Below are positions 54,643-62,195 of a DNA stretch of 64,000 nucleotides, piece after piece. This DNA is from Haladaptatus halobius (GTDB taxonomy: Archaea > Halobacteriota > Halobacteria > Halobacteriales > Haladaptataceae). Position numbers and translations under genes: made by a program. Positions within the stretch are counted from its first letter, which is position 1. The number at the start of each line of letters is the position of its first letter. Location: the NCBI RefSeq assembly GCF_020618475.1, contig NZ_CP085335.1, positions 1,736,001 to 1,800,000 on the forward strand, in the 5' to 3' direction. The notes beneath the pieces are model-generated. The model did no database searches. It was given only the letters and a program-made list of their open reading frames with translations, and was not told the origin of the DNA.

Positions 54643-55754
54643 GCGGTCGTCCTCCCTGCGAACAGCCCCTGCGGTTTGAACAGCAGGATGAGGATCATCA
54701 TGGCGAACGCGGCGGCTCTGCCGAACTCACCCGGAATCCAGATGATGGCGAGATCCCACGTCAGTCCGATGACCAGTCCGCCGAGGATCGCGCCGTATAC
54801 CGAGCCGATACCGCCGAGGATGACCGCGGCGAAGATGGGAAGCAGGAGGAGCCACCCGAACTGGAAGTCGATGGTGCCCGTCCAGAGCACCATCAGGTAG
54901 CCTGCGACGCCGGTTAGCGCGCCGCCGATTATCCACGTCCAGCGGATGACGCGCTCGGTCGGTATCCCCGTGATACGCGCGAGATCTTCGTTGTCGGACA
55001 TCGCGCGCATCGCCTTCCCCAGTTTGGTTCGCTGGAGCAGGACGTGAACGCCGAGCATCAGCCCCACCGTCGAGACGAGGAGCGTCAGGTCGTGTGCCGT
55101 CACGGGAACGGTTCCGTCCCAGAGCAGGAGATTCCACGTCGGGATGTCCTGCGACGCCGTCGTTCCGCGGTTCGCCGTCGAGAAGACGAATACGATGAGA
55201 TATCTGAGCGCGAATGCGACGCCGACGCTCGTGATAAGCAGGGTGATACCGCCCGCGTCGCGCATCGGCCGGTAGACGACTCGGTCGATGAACAGGGCGA
55301 GCGCTATCGTCCCTATTCCGGCGAGCAAAAGTCCGGCGACGACGGCGAGCGGCGTCGTCGCTATCGTGATGCCGAGGGAACTCGCGTACACCGTTCCGCC
55401 GGCGCCGACCAACAACAGTCCGGCGAGACTCCCTTTTCCGAGTCCGGCGACGAGGTACGTGACCGCCCACCCCGTGAACGCCCCGCTCGTGATGTAGTCG
55501 CCGTGCGAGAAATTAGCGAAGTTCAGAATGCTGTACGTCATCGAAAGCCCGATTCCGGCGAGACCTATGATGAGTCCACGCATGAGACCGCTCCAGACGA
55601 GCGAACCCACATTGGACACGAGTAGGTCACCGAACAGCAGGCGATTTACGAAATCTACGACCAAGAGCACCGCGAACAGGCCGACGACCACGAGGAAGGG
55701 TCGTCCGACTACGAGACGTCGCCCTCGGGAGTAGGTTTCAGTTACGCCGTCCAT
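54639..55754 (-). CDS. livH: Branched-chain amino acid ABC transporter permease LivH
   Basis: This 371-residue permease of the LivH type carries LIIGLAGIGLSMTYSILNFA, FSHGDYITSGAF, the coupling loop RTKLGKAMRAMSDNEDLARI, and the final GGIGSVYGAILGGLVIG. It heads the operon with ATG at 55754, and a TATA-like element (GTTTAATAC on the minus strand) at 55791-55799 lies about 41 bases upstream. No conventional binding-protein gene is in the operon; the two permuted ones face it from the other side. Confidence 0.93.
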   Translation of the reverse strand: MDGVTETYSRGRRLVVGRPFLVVVGLFAVLLVVDFVNRLLFGDLLVSNVGSLVWSGLMRGLIIGLAGIGLSMTYSILNFANFSHGDYITSGAFTGWAVTYLVAGLGKGSLAGLLLVGAGGTVYASSLGITIATTPLAVVAGLLLAGIGTIALALFIDRVVYRPMRDAGGITLLITSVGVAFALRYLIVFVFSTANRGTTASQDIPTWNLLLWDGTVPVTAHDLTLLVSTVGLMLGVHVLLQRTKLGKAMRAMSDNEDLARITGIPTERVIRWTWIIGGALTGVAGYLMVLWTGTIDFQFGWLLLLPIFAAVILGGIGSVYGAILGGLVIGLTWDLAIIWIPGEFGRAAAFAMMILILLFKPQGLFAGRTTA

Positions 55755-55790
55755 TGATAACTCTCCACACGATAATCGGTTCCCGTCACA

Positions 55791-55799
55791 GTATTAAAC
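55791..55799 (-). promoter_or_regulatory. TATA box for the liv operon
   Basis: On the minus strand the element is GTTTAATAC, about 41 bases upstream of the livH ATG, giving a leader of roughly 14 bases. No other promoter-like element is as good nearby. Confidence 0.5.
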
Positions 55800-55905
55800 C
55801 TTTCCGAGAGAGCTGTCGGGCGAATTCCGATAATGGCGGCATACCCAGGGGTTTCCGAGAAGAGTGTCGAGAAAAAGTGTATTTAGGTTGTTTACTCGAA
55901 AGCGC

Positions 55906-55913
55906 GTTTATTT
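55906..55913 (+). promoter_or_regulatory. TATA box for pgk
   Basis: GTTTATTT is centred about 27 bases before the ATG at 55937, so the transcript should begin at that ATG. This favours the 55937 start over the in-frame ATG at 55964. Confidence 0.6.
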
Positions 55914-55936
55914 CGAGGGAGATTACCGACACACAT

Positions 55937-57163
55937 ATGCCGAGCGATGTTGCAGGCACACGTATGTCTATCCAGACCCTGGACGATCTCGCCGTCCAAG
56001 GGACGACCCTCGGCGTGCGTATCGACATTAACAGTCCGTTGACCGAGTCCGGCGATCTCGCCGACGACGCGCGTCTGCGGGCACACGTCGATACGGTATC
56101 GGAACTGTTGGAGCGAGGTGGGAAGGTCGCCGTCCTCGCTCACCAAGGTCGCCCCGGCGGTGACGATTTTTCGGGGCTTTCCCCGCACGCAGAGCGATTG
56201 GACGAACTGGTTCCGTTTCCCGTTTCGCACTGCGACGCCACGTTCTCGGAGGACGCTCGAACGGCGGTCGGCAATCTCCACGACGGGGAGGCGGTCGTGC
56301 TGGAGAACACGCGCTTCTACAGCGAGGAGTACATGGAGTTCCCGGCGGAGAAAGCCGCACAGACGCACCTCGTCGACCGTCTGGTGCCCAAACTCGACGC
56401 CTACGTCAACGACGCCTTCGCGGCGGCCCACCGCTCGCAACCCTCCCTCATCGGCTTTCCGACTCGGCTCCCCGGCTACGCGGGACGCGTCATGGAGCGG
56501 GAACTCGACGTGCTCGGCGATATCAAGGGAACTCCGCGCCCGCGAGTGTACGTGGTCGGCGGCGCGAAGGTCTCCGACTCCATCGCGGTCGCCGAGAACG
56601 TGCTGGAGCGCGACCTCGCCGATTACGTGCTGACGGCGGGCGTCGTCGGCAACGTCTTCCTCTTCGCCGACGGTGCGGATCTCGGCGACGTCAGCGCGGA
56701 CTTCATCCACGAACAGGGCTACTGGGATTACATCGACGACGCCGTGAACCTGCTCGAAACCTACCGCGACCGAATCCACCTGCCGAAGGACGCGGCGGTC
56801 GAGCGCGACGGGAAACGCGCCGAACTCACCCGCGACGAGTTCCCGCCCGAAGAGGACGAGGCCGCGATGGACATCGGGAGCGCCACTATCAATGCATACT
56901 CGGAGATACTCCGGGACGCCGGCACGGTCATCCTCAACGGACCGGCGGGCGTGTTCGAGGACGACGCCTTCGCCAAGGGTACCCGGGAACTCTACACCGA
57001 AGCCGCGAACGCAGAGTACAGCATCGTCGGCGGCGGCGACACGGCCGCCGCGATTCGAAAGTTCGACCTCGGAGGATTCGACCACGTGAGCACCGGCGGC
57101 GGGGCTTGCTTGCGGATGCTCACCGGCGAACCGCTTCCGGCCGTGGAGGCACTCTCCCGATAG
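55937..57163 (+). CDS. pgk: Phosphoglycerate kinase
   Basis: This enzyme makes ATP and 3-phosphoglycerate from 1,3-bisphosphoglycerate in glycolysis. The two-domain order is clear: GVRIDINSPLTESG (substrate Arg/Asp/Asn), VAVLAHQGRPGGDDFSGLSP, NDAFAAAHRSQPSLIGFP, VYVVGGAKVSDSIAVAENV, ILNGPAGVFEDDAFAKGTRE and the nucleotide loop STGGGACLRMLTGE. The protein is 408 residues from 55937; homology alone would also allow 55964 (MSIQTLDDL, 399 residues). The acetyltransferase gene follows immediately after the stop. Confidence 0.95.
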   Translation: MPSDVAGTRMSIQTLDDLAVQGTTLGVRIDINSPLTESGDLADDARLRAHVDTVSELLERGGKVAVLAHQGRPGGDDFSGLSPHAERLDELVPFPVSHCDATFSEDARTAVGNLHDGEAVVLENTRFYSEEYMEFPAEKAAQTHLVDRLVPKLDAYVNDAFAAAHRSQPSLIGFPTRLPGYAGRVMERELDVLGDIKGTPRPRVYVVGGAKVSDSIAVAENVLERDLADYVLTAGVVGNVFLFADGADLGDVSADFIHEQGYWDYIDDAVNLLETYRDRIHLPKDAAVERDGKRAELTRDEFPPEEDEAAMDIGSATINAYSEILRDAGTVILNGPAGVFEDDAFAKGTRELYTEAANAEYSIVGGGDTAAAIRKFDLGGFDHVSTGGGACLRMLTGEPLPAVEALSR

Positions 57164-57640
57164 ATGGTCTCCGTCGAGGCGGCGACGAGCGCGGACATCG
57201 ACCGCGTCGCGGATCTCTGGGTGGAACTCGCCCGCGACCAGCGCGCTCACGGGTCGCATCTCCGCGCCGACGAGAACCGCCCCCACATCCGCGACGCCGT
57301 CGCCCGACACATCATCGAGGAGAGTCTGTTCGTCGCCCGCGACGAGGGTATGGTCGGCTTTGTGATGTTCGAACTCCAGTCGGGCGTCTACGAGCAGTCG
57401 GCGACGCGCGGAATCGTCCAGAACGTCTACGTCAAACCCGAGCGCCGGAGCGAGGGGATCGGATCGGAACTCCTCGACGCCGCCGAGGCGGCCCTCGCCG
57501 AACGCGGTGCGGAGGTGCTGGCGCTGGAGGTGCTGGCGACGAACGAGGACGCCCGGCGACTGTACCGGAAACGGGGGTACGAACCGTACCGAATCGAACT
57601 GGAAAAATCGGTCGAAAACGATAACCACTCAAAGGAGTAG
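57164..57640 (+). CDS. GNAT family N-acetyltransferase
   Basis: The 158-residue protein contains the acetyl-CoA binding stretch NVYVKPERRSEGIGSELLDA, the R-x-x-G-x-G/A pattern of GNAT enzymes, and ends with LEVLATNEDARRLYRKRGYE. The ATG directly abuts the pgk stop, so the two are probably co-transcribed. The acceptor is unknown; small GNATs modify amines on antibiotics, polyamines or protein N-termini. Confidence 0.85.
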   Translation: MVSVEAATSADIDRVADLWVELARDQRAHGSHLRADENRPHIRDAVARHIIEESLFVARDEGMVGFVMFELQSGVYEQSATRGIVQNVYVKPERRSEGIGSELLDAAEAALAERGAEVLALEVLATNEDARRLYRKRGYEPYRIELEKSVENDNHSKE

Positions 57641-57657
57641 CGATAACTGAGGAACGC

Positions 57658-57731
57658 GCCAAGGGAGCTTGGGTGGTTCAAGCACTCGATTTGTAATCGA
57701 GAATACGTGGGTTCAAATCCCACCCTTGGCT
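57658..57731 (+). tRNA. tRNA-Thr (UGU anticodon)
   Basis: The acceptor stem GCCAAGG pairs with CCTTGGC and the discriminator is T at 57731. The D arm is GCTT/AAGC, the anticodon stem CTCGA/TCGAG encloses loop TTTGTAA with anticodon TGT, and the variable loop is AATAC. The T arm GTGGG/CCCAC carries the TTCAAAT loop. There is no intron and no encoded CCA. A T-run follows at 57737-57742. Confidence 0.95.
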
Positions 57732-57736
57732 TGACC

Positions 57737-57742
57737 TTTTTT
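57737..57742 (+). terminator. Poly-T terminator after tRNA-Thr
   Basis: Six consecutive T residues begin six bases after the tRNA end (GACCTTTTTTCTTCG), the usual archaeal termination signal. A similar but shorter T-run follows tRNA-Ser. Confidence 0.6.
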
Positions 57743-57762
57743 CTTCGTGCGGTAACCACCGG

Positions 57763-57841
57763 GGATTTGAAGTAGACCGGACGCAGTTCGTGAGCGAAGC
57801 GAGCGAAACCGTCCGGGCGTGATTCAACTCCACCCTCGGCT
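57763..57841. repeat. Hairpin element with a degenerate copy of the tRNA-Thr 3' end
   Basis: The left arm GGATTTGAAGTAGACCGGAC is matched on the right by CGTCCGGGCGTGATTCAACT, and between them lies GTGAGCGAAGCGAGCGAAAC. The segment 57821-57841 (GATTCAACTCCACCCTCGGCT) is a degenerate repeat of the last bases of tRNA-Thr, located about 110 bases earlier. The same architecture follows tRNA-Ser at 42833-42918. Confidence 0.6.
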
Positions 57842-58063
57842 CGGCGCTTTTTTGGATTAGTCGAACGTCGGTCGCGTGTGGCCCAGTATCTCGTCTCGAT
57901 GTCGCTTCTGACGACCGAAAAACAATACTCGTGAACACGACCGACCGGAGACAGGATTAATCGCCTCCTAACAGCGGATTCCGTGTTGTAAACTGTTGCT
58001 CGGCGTCCGAGCGAGGGCAACTATCGTTCGGTTTTATACCGATCCCGACCCTGTCCGTTTTTC
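57842..58063 (+). promoter_or_regulatory. Intergenic region with leaderless promoter
   Basis: No gene is seen in this stretch. A TATA element TTTTATA at 58032-58038 is centred about 29 bases before the ATG at 58064, implying a leaderless transcript for the repeat-containing protein. A second A/T stretch near 57955-57963 may be unrelated. Confidence 0.5.
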
Positions 58064-58456
58064 ATGAGCCGCACCCAGAGCGTCCCCCTCTGGATGGCTG
58101 CGCCCGAGGAATTCCGCAGCACCCTCAAGATGGTGCTGAGTACGGCGTACAAAAACGACCGCCGGTTCGACCGCTCGTGGACGTTTCGCTATCCGGATGA
58201 GGACATACCCGACCTGATGGTCGAGATAACCCACCTCGAAAAAGGTGACACCGAAGAGATGCTGAACCCTCCCCGACCGACGAAACCGCCCGAAAAAGCC
58301 GTCGTCGAGGATTTCCGCGGCGTGCTCGGCGATCTGCTGTTGAAGGGTCACCGACGAGGCATCGAGTTCGACCGCTCGTGGACGTTTCGGTACCCCGACG
58401 CCGACCACCCCGACCTGATGGTCGAAGCGACGCGCCTCGAAAAACAGGGCGAGTGA
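58064..58456 (+). CDS. Small protein with two near-identical 27-residue repeats
   Basis: The 130-residue protein carries FDRSWTFRYPDEDIPDLMVE near residues 36-55 and again FDRSWTFRYPDADHPDLMVE near 105-124, each followed by a THLEK/TRLEK helix end. Between them is a Pro-rich loop (NPPRPTKPP) and an EDFRGVLGDLLLKGHRRG helix. The symmetry suggests a pseudo-dimer, each half with a Trp/Tyr-rich strand and an acidic loop. I do not recognise a family; its function is unknown. Confidence 0.7.
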   Translation: MSRTQSVPLWMAAPEEFRSTLKMVLSTAYKNDRRFDRSWTFRYPDEDIPDLMVEITHLEKGDTEEMLNPPRPTKPPEKAVVEDFRGVLGDLLLKGHRRGIEFDRSWTFRYPDADHPDLMVEATRLEKQGE

Positions 58457-58525
58457 GCCGAGGTCGTTCACAGTCGAGTGCGTTCTAGCCCGAGAGTTTT
58501 GTTCGCCGACGCTGTGACGTCGAAT

Positions 58526-59035
58526 ATGGAGTTCACCGTCGTACAGGGTGACATCGCGGCACAGCAAGCGGACGTGCTCGTCAACGCCGCGGGCACGAGT
58601 CTTCGGATGGGTAGCGGCGTGGCGGGCGCGCTCCGCCGCGGGGCGAACGGGTCGATAAACGACGACGCCACCTCGAAGGGGCCGGTCGAACTCGGCGGAG
58701 TCGCTGTGACGGACGCGTACGAACTCGACGCGAAGTTCGTCGTCCACGCCGCGGCCATGCCCCACTTCGGGGACGGGCAGGCGACGCGGGAGAGCATCCG
58801 CGACGCCACTCGAAACGCGCTACGAAAGGCCGACGAACTGAACGCGAAGTCGATGGTGATTCCGCCGCTAGGCTGTGGCATCGCGGGCTTCGACCTGCGC
58901 GAGGGTGCGCGAACCGTCTGCGAGGAGATAGCGCGATACGACGCCGGATCGCTCGTCGACGTTCGAGTCATCGCCTACGGCGACGGGGAGTACGAGACCA
59001 TCCGCGACGTCGCCGAGGACGTGCGAAAAGCGTGA
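58526..59035 (+). CDS. Macro-domain ADP-ribose hydrolase
   Basis: This is a 169-residue macro domain. The N-terminus VVQGDIAAQQADVLVNAAGT supplies the Asp and Asn that contact ADP-ribose, followed by GSGVAGALRRGANGS. FVVHAAAMPHFGDGQATRES and VIPPLGCGIAGFDLREGART are the usual diphosphate-binding and closing loops. Such proteins remove O-acetyl-ADP-ribose or mono-ADP-ribose from proteins. The ATG is at 58526; upstream codons are not coding in character. Confidence 0.9.
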   Translation: MEFTVVQGDIAAQQADVLVNAAGTSLRMGSGVAGALRRGANGSINDDATSKGPVELGGVAVTDAYELDAKFVVHAAAMPHFGDGQATRESIRDATRNALRKADELNAKSMVIPPLGCGIAGFDLREGARTVCEEIARYDAGSLVDVRVIAYGDGEYETIRDVAEDVRKA

Positions 59036-59076
59036 TTCGAAGAGCAGTTCCGAAGGTCGTACCGTCACCAACCCAG

Positions 59077-59364
59077 CTATCGATTCGGCATCATTCGGTT
59101 CACCGACTTCATCAGTCCGCCGGGGAGCATCGAATTCATCCGCTCTTCCATCCGCTTCTGGTTGAAGTAGCTCGCGAACGCTAAGAAAGTCGGGGGCCAC
59201 AAGCCGATGAAGATTCCCCGTTCTTTCTCCCCGCGAACGAAGAACTGGTACCACGAGAGACCGACCGAAGCGGCCGCCGCGAGCACCGCCGGATTCATCA
59301 TCGCTTCGTCCGAGGCTTCCATCGTCGATTCTCCGGTCATTCGCTGCTGTCGTTGGCTGGACAT
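59077..59364 (-). CDS. Small membrane protein, 95 aa
   Basis: A polar start (SSQRQQRMTGESTMEASDEA) is followed by two hydrophobic segments (NPAVLAAAASVGLSWYQFFV and GLWPPTFLAFASYF) and a basic, Met-rich tail (KRMEERMNSMLPGGLMKS). No cysteines or known motifs are present. A TATA-like CATATTTATTG on the minus strand near 59392-59402 fits a near-leaderless transcript from 59364. The function is unknown. Confidence 0.62.
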   Translation of the reverse strand: MSSQRQQRMTGESTMEASDEAMMNPAVLAAAASVGLSWYQFFVRGEKERGIFIGLWPPTFLAFASYFNQKRMEERMNSMLPGGLMKSVNRMMPNR

Positions 59365-59598
59365 TGCGACTATAGGCGCAACTGAGTCTGCAATAAATAT
59401 GTTGGCTGATTGTCTAATTATCCCAAGAGCCGTCAGGTTCGTTCGAAAAACGAGGGGGACGACCGCGATGAATTACCGACGCTCGGATTTTCACGAAGGC
59501 ACACGAGTGGTCTACGTTGGCGGGTGTTCGACTCCCCGGCCGAAAGAACCGACGACCGATTCCGAAAAACCGCCGGATGGAAATCGTCCGCACCGAGC

Positions 59599-59895
59599 TT
59601 AGAAGTCGTTCAGTTCCACGTCATCGCCCGCGTCGCCCGCGTCCACGCCGAGCGAGGCGGCGGTTTCGACGGCGCCGAGCCCGTCGAGTTCGCAGAGGTC
59701 GGCGACCGACTCCTCAGGAACGACCACCCGGAGCGTCTCGAATGCCAGTTCCGCGTTCACGTCGCCGCCGAGCGAGTCGACTCGGTCGGCGGCCCATTCT
59801 GGGTCGGCGTCGGCGAGTCGGAGCAGGAGGGTCACCGACTCCCCTAAGTCGGGGTCGTCTCGAATCCCGCGAACCGGACGTGAGACGTACGTCAT
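59599..59895 (-). CDS. Acidic protein of unknown function encoded next to bcp, 98 aa
   Basis: The protein reads RGIRDDPDLGESVTLLLRLA, AFETLRVVVPEESVADLCEL and DGLGAVETAASLGVDAGDAG: acidic, with an alternating beta/alpha pattern and one Cys near the middle. The ATG overlaps the stop of bcp as ATGA (59892-59895), so it is translationally coupled to the peroxiredoxin. The coupling suggests a role linked to Bcp, but I do not recognise a family. Confidence 0.7.
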   Translation of the reverse strand: MTYVSRPVRGIRDDPDLGESVTLLLRLADADPEWAADRVDSLGGDVNAELAFETLRVVVPEESVADLCELDGLGAVETAASLGVDAGDAGDDVELNDF

Positions 59896-60344
59896 TCGAG
59901 CGCCGAGAGTATCTCCGCGGCGTGACCGTCCGGCGAGACGTTCTCGAAGACGCGCTCGACGGTGCCGTCGGGAGCGACGACGAAGGTGTTCCGGAAGACA
60001 CCGTCGAAGGTTCGACCGAACATCTTCTTCTCGCCGTAGGAGTCGTAGGCGCTGGCGACCTCGCCGGACTCGTCGCTCAGCAGTTCGAACGGGAGATCGT
60101 GCTTCTCGCGGAAGCTGGCAAGGTCGGAGACCGAATCGTCGCTGATTCCGAGGACGGGCACGCCGCGCGCCGTGAACTCGTCCCACGAATCGCGGAAGTC
60201 GCACGCTTCGGTCGTACAGCCGGGGGTGTCGGCGCGCGGGTAGAAGTAGACGACGACTCTGCCCTCGAAATCCCCGAGCGAGATAGTTTCACCCGCGTGG
60301 TTCGGGAGTTCGAACGACGGTGCCTGTTGACCAGATTCGAGCAT
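59892..60344 (-). CDS. bcp: Thioredoxin-dependent thiol peroxidase Bcp
   Basis: This 150-residue peroxiredoxin reduces hydrogen peroxide and organic peroxides with electrons from thioredoxin. The catalytic motif is PRADTPGCTTEACDFRDSW with peroxidatic Cys and a nearby Cys that may resolve it. GDFEGRVVVYFYPRADTPGC and VLGISDDSVSDLASFREKHD are Bcp-type. The length is normal. The 98-residue acidic protein is coupled at its 3' end. Confidence 0.93.
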   Translation of the reverse strand: MLESGQQAPSFELPNHAGETISLGDFEGRVVVYFYPRADTPGCTTEACDFRDSWDEFTARGVPVLGISDDSVSDLASFREKHDLPFELLSDESGEVASAYDSYGEKKMFGRTFDGVFRNTFVVAPDGTVERVFENVSPDGHAAEILSALE

Positions 60345-60383
60345 GCCATCGCTTCATAGCGCGTGACGAACTGCGTTACGGAG

Positions 60384-60554
60384 TCAGTCGCCCGCGACGA
60401 CGAACGTTCGCCCACCTTTCCGTTCAAGGTGAACCTCGCCATCCTCGGCGGAGCTTCGGACGAAGTCTGCCATTTCGCTAGTGGACAGCCGAGATATGTC
60501 CGCAGCGTTCCACGACTGGGGTTCGGCGTGTTCTGGAGCCAGTTCGATGTTCAT
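60384..60554 (-). CDS. Small acidic protein, 56 aa
   Basis: The frame starts at the ATG whose complement is at 60552-60554: MNIELAPEHAEPQSWNAADI, then SRLSTSEMADFVRSSAEDGE and VHLERKGGRTFVVAG. The end looks like a two-stranded beta unit, and the middle is a helix with an Asp/Glu face. It is similar in size to other haloarchaeal unknowns, but I do not recognise a family. Upstream residues in the longer frame are not acidic, supporting this start. Confidence 0.55.
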   Translation of the reverse strand: MNIELAPEHAEPQSWNAADISRLSTSEMADFVRSSAEDGEVHLERKGGRTFVVAGD

Positions 60555-60795
60555 ATCCGAACGTTGTCCGGTCAGATGATGAAACCAAGCATAGCGAAGC
60601 GAAAGTGAAAGTGGTCGAAAATCGGGGGGTGTGAGTTTTTCGTCCAGTGCAGGGGACGAGCGCACCATCGATCGAATCCGCTGGGCGGTTCTCGAACTGC
60701 CGCCAGTCGATCCGATATATTACTGGGTTCTATCAGTACCAGAATGAAAACAGTTAACCGCTGTTTTTTTACTGTCGAGGTCGTAGCGACTTTTC

Positions 60796-60912
60796 ATGGG
60801 TGGCAAATTATCCAGCGACGACCGAGAGCGAATCAAACGGTTTGCGAAAACACCGCGGTACAAGCGTACTCCAGACCAACTCTGTCCCTCCGAAGACGAG
60901 GAATCCGATTAG
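60796..60912 (+). CDS. Tiny acidic haloarchaeal protein, 38 aa
   Basis: The 38-residue ORF begins MGGKLSSDDRERIKRFAKTP and ends SEDEESD after RYKRTPDQLCP. The SSDDRERIKRFAKTP helix recurs in a family of tiny haloarchaeal proteins that I believe is usually next to a small winged-helix regulator, as here: its stop shares TTAG with the stop of that facing gene (60909-60912). The function is unknown. Confidence 0.65.
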   Translation: MGGKLSSDDRERIKRFAKTPRYKRTPDQLCPSEDEESD

Positions 60913-61130
60913 CCGGTCACCGTCAGCGCGTCCCCCTCTTTTTCGACGAGTCCGCGCTCCCGGAGCGTGCGAATGATGGTGTAGAGCGCTATTTTCGGCA
61001 AGTCGAGACCGGTCTGTAGTTCGTCGAGCGTCGCACCTTGCGCGGTCGCTAAGTAGAGGTAGACGAGTTTGGCGCGCGGCGAAACCAGTTCGTCGGGGAG
61101 CGGCGAAACGGACGTAGTTCTGATACTCAT
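60909..61130 (-). CDS. Small winged-helix regulator (TrmB/MarR-like), 73 aa
   Basis: From the ATG at 61130 the protein starts SIRTTSVSPLPDELVSPRAK, then LVYLYLATAQGATLDELQTG and LDLPKIALYTIIRTLRERGL as helix-turn-helix, and VEKEGDALTVTG as the wing. Single-domain winged helices of this size are common haloarchaeal transcription factors. A TATA-like element on the minus strand near 61160-61168 gives a very short leader. The regulon is unknown. Confidence 0.78.
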   Translation of the reverse strand: MSIRTTSVSPLPDELVSPRAKLVYLYLATAQGATLDELQTGLDLPKIALYTIIRTLRERGLVEKEGDALTVTG

Positions 61131-61281
61131 GACGGTGCTCCGACCCAAACATTCGACAGTAATAAATCCACTCCACGACAATCGTCGAAAATCGCTGTAG
61201 AGTCGTCGCTCCGCCGAGACGTATTCTCACCGAGAGGAATTGTCTGGGATTTTATGTGACGAGCGGTGGTAACAGTCGATT

Positions 61282-61865
61282 ATGAGTCCAGCGCGGGACG
61301 AATCCGAAACGGAAACTGGGACGGTCCTCTCGCCCGACGAACTCGACATCGAGGACAACGACAGCGTCGTTCCGCTGGACGAGGGGCGGTAGGTCATCGG
61401 CTCAGCGGGAAAGCCGTCGGTTCCGGAGAAGCCGGCACGCTCATCGACGGCTGACGATACGAACGAAGGGGCTGATTCGCCCGACGAACGACCGCAGATC
61501 GACTCCAAGGACGTTCGCCGATGGCTCGAAGACGACCTCGACGACGTGGAGTCGCGATACCGCTTTCACATATCCGCAAAGTCGGAAGACGCAATCGGTC
61601 ACCAACAGCTGTTCTCCGACGACGTGGGAATCGTCTTCGACGGACTGCTCATGTGGTACGCCAGCAGGTCGATAGGAGCACGCCAGTCGAGGACGTGCTC
61701 GGAATCCTCCAGGTGGAGTCGAACGTCCGCGTGCGATACTCGCCGCGGTGTTTCCGCGGCGTCCTCGAAGCCCACGTCCTCTCGCCGGACGACTCCATCG
61801 CCGACCTCTTCGAAGCGATACGCGGCACGAACGGACCGGTGTTTCCGCCGGAAACCGACCGGTGA
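61282..61865 (+). pseudogene. Decayed DUF7500-like protein (stop plus frameshift)
   Basis: The ATG at 61282 begins MSPARDESETETGTVLSPDE, and a TAG at 61390-61392 falls where a Tyr would give EGRYVIG. After it, the same frame continues SAGKPSVPEKPARSSTADDT and RRWLEDDLDDVESRYRFHIS to LLMWYA. Near 61660 it shifts to another frame: QQVDRSTPVEDVLGILQVES and CFRGVLEAHVLSPDD to 61865. The reconstructed domain resembles a haloarchaeal family I think is DUF7500. An intact-looking TATA element remains at 61249-61256. Confidence 0.8.
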
Positions 61866-61954
61866 GTCGTCTCGGTTTCGTAACCGTCGCGGATTATCCG
61901 TCGTGATAGTCGGGAGTAGGGTTTTTATGTGCCGGAGGTAGATCTATTCGATAG

Positions 61955-62195
61955 ATGACTTTGAGCGTTCAGAAATAGGAATCGTCGGACGACGGGGTGA
62001 GGAGACGCAGGTCGTCGAGTTTCGGCTCGGCGACGACGTGTGCGCCATCGACATCGACCAAGTGGACAGCATCGTGGAAGTGAAGAAGGGCACGCGGATT
62101 CCGCGCACGCCCGACTCCATCGAGGGCGTGATGGATCTCCGCGGCGAGACGACGGCCATCATCGACCCGAAAAAGTTCCTCTCGGTCGCTTCGGC
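61955..62195 (+). pseudogene. cheW: cheW fragment, 5' frameshift and missing 3' end
   Basis: An ATG at 61955 lies one base out of frame with clear CheW sequence that follows: [40 protein letters not shown] and [19 protein letters not shown]. The normal CheW fold is about 150 residues; only the first half is present. At about 62185-62195 it runs into sequence that is the reversed end of a chemotaxis transducer. CheW couples transducers to the CheA kinase. A good TATA element remains at 61921-61928. Confidence 0.82.
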
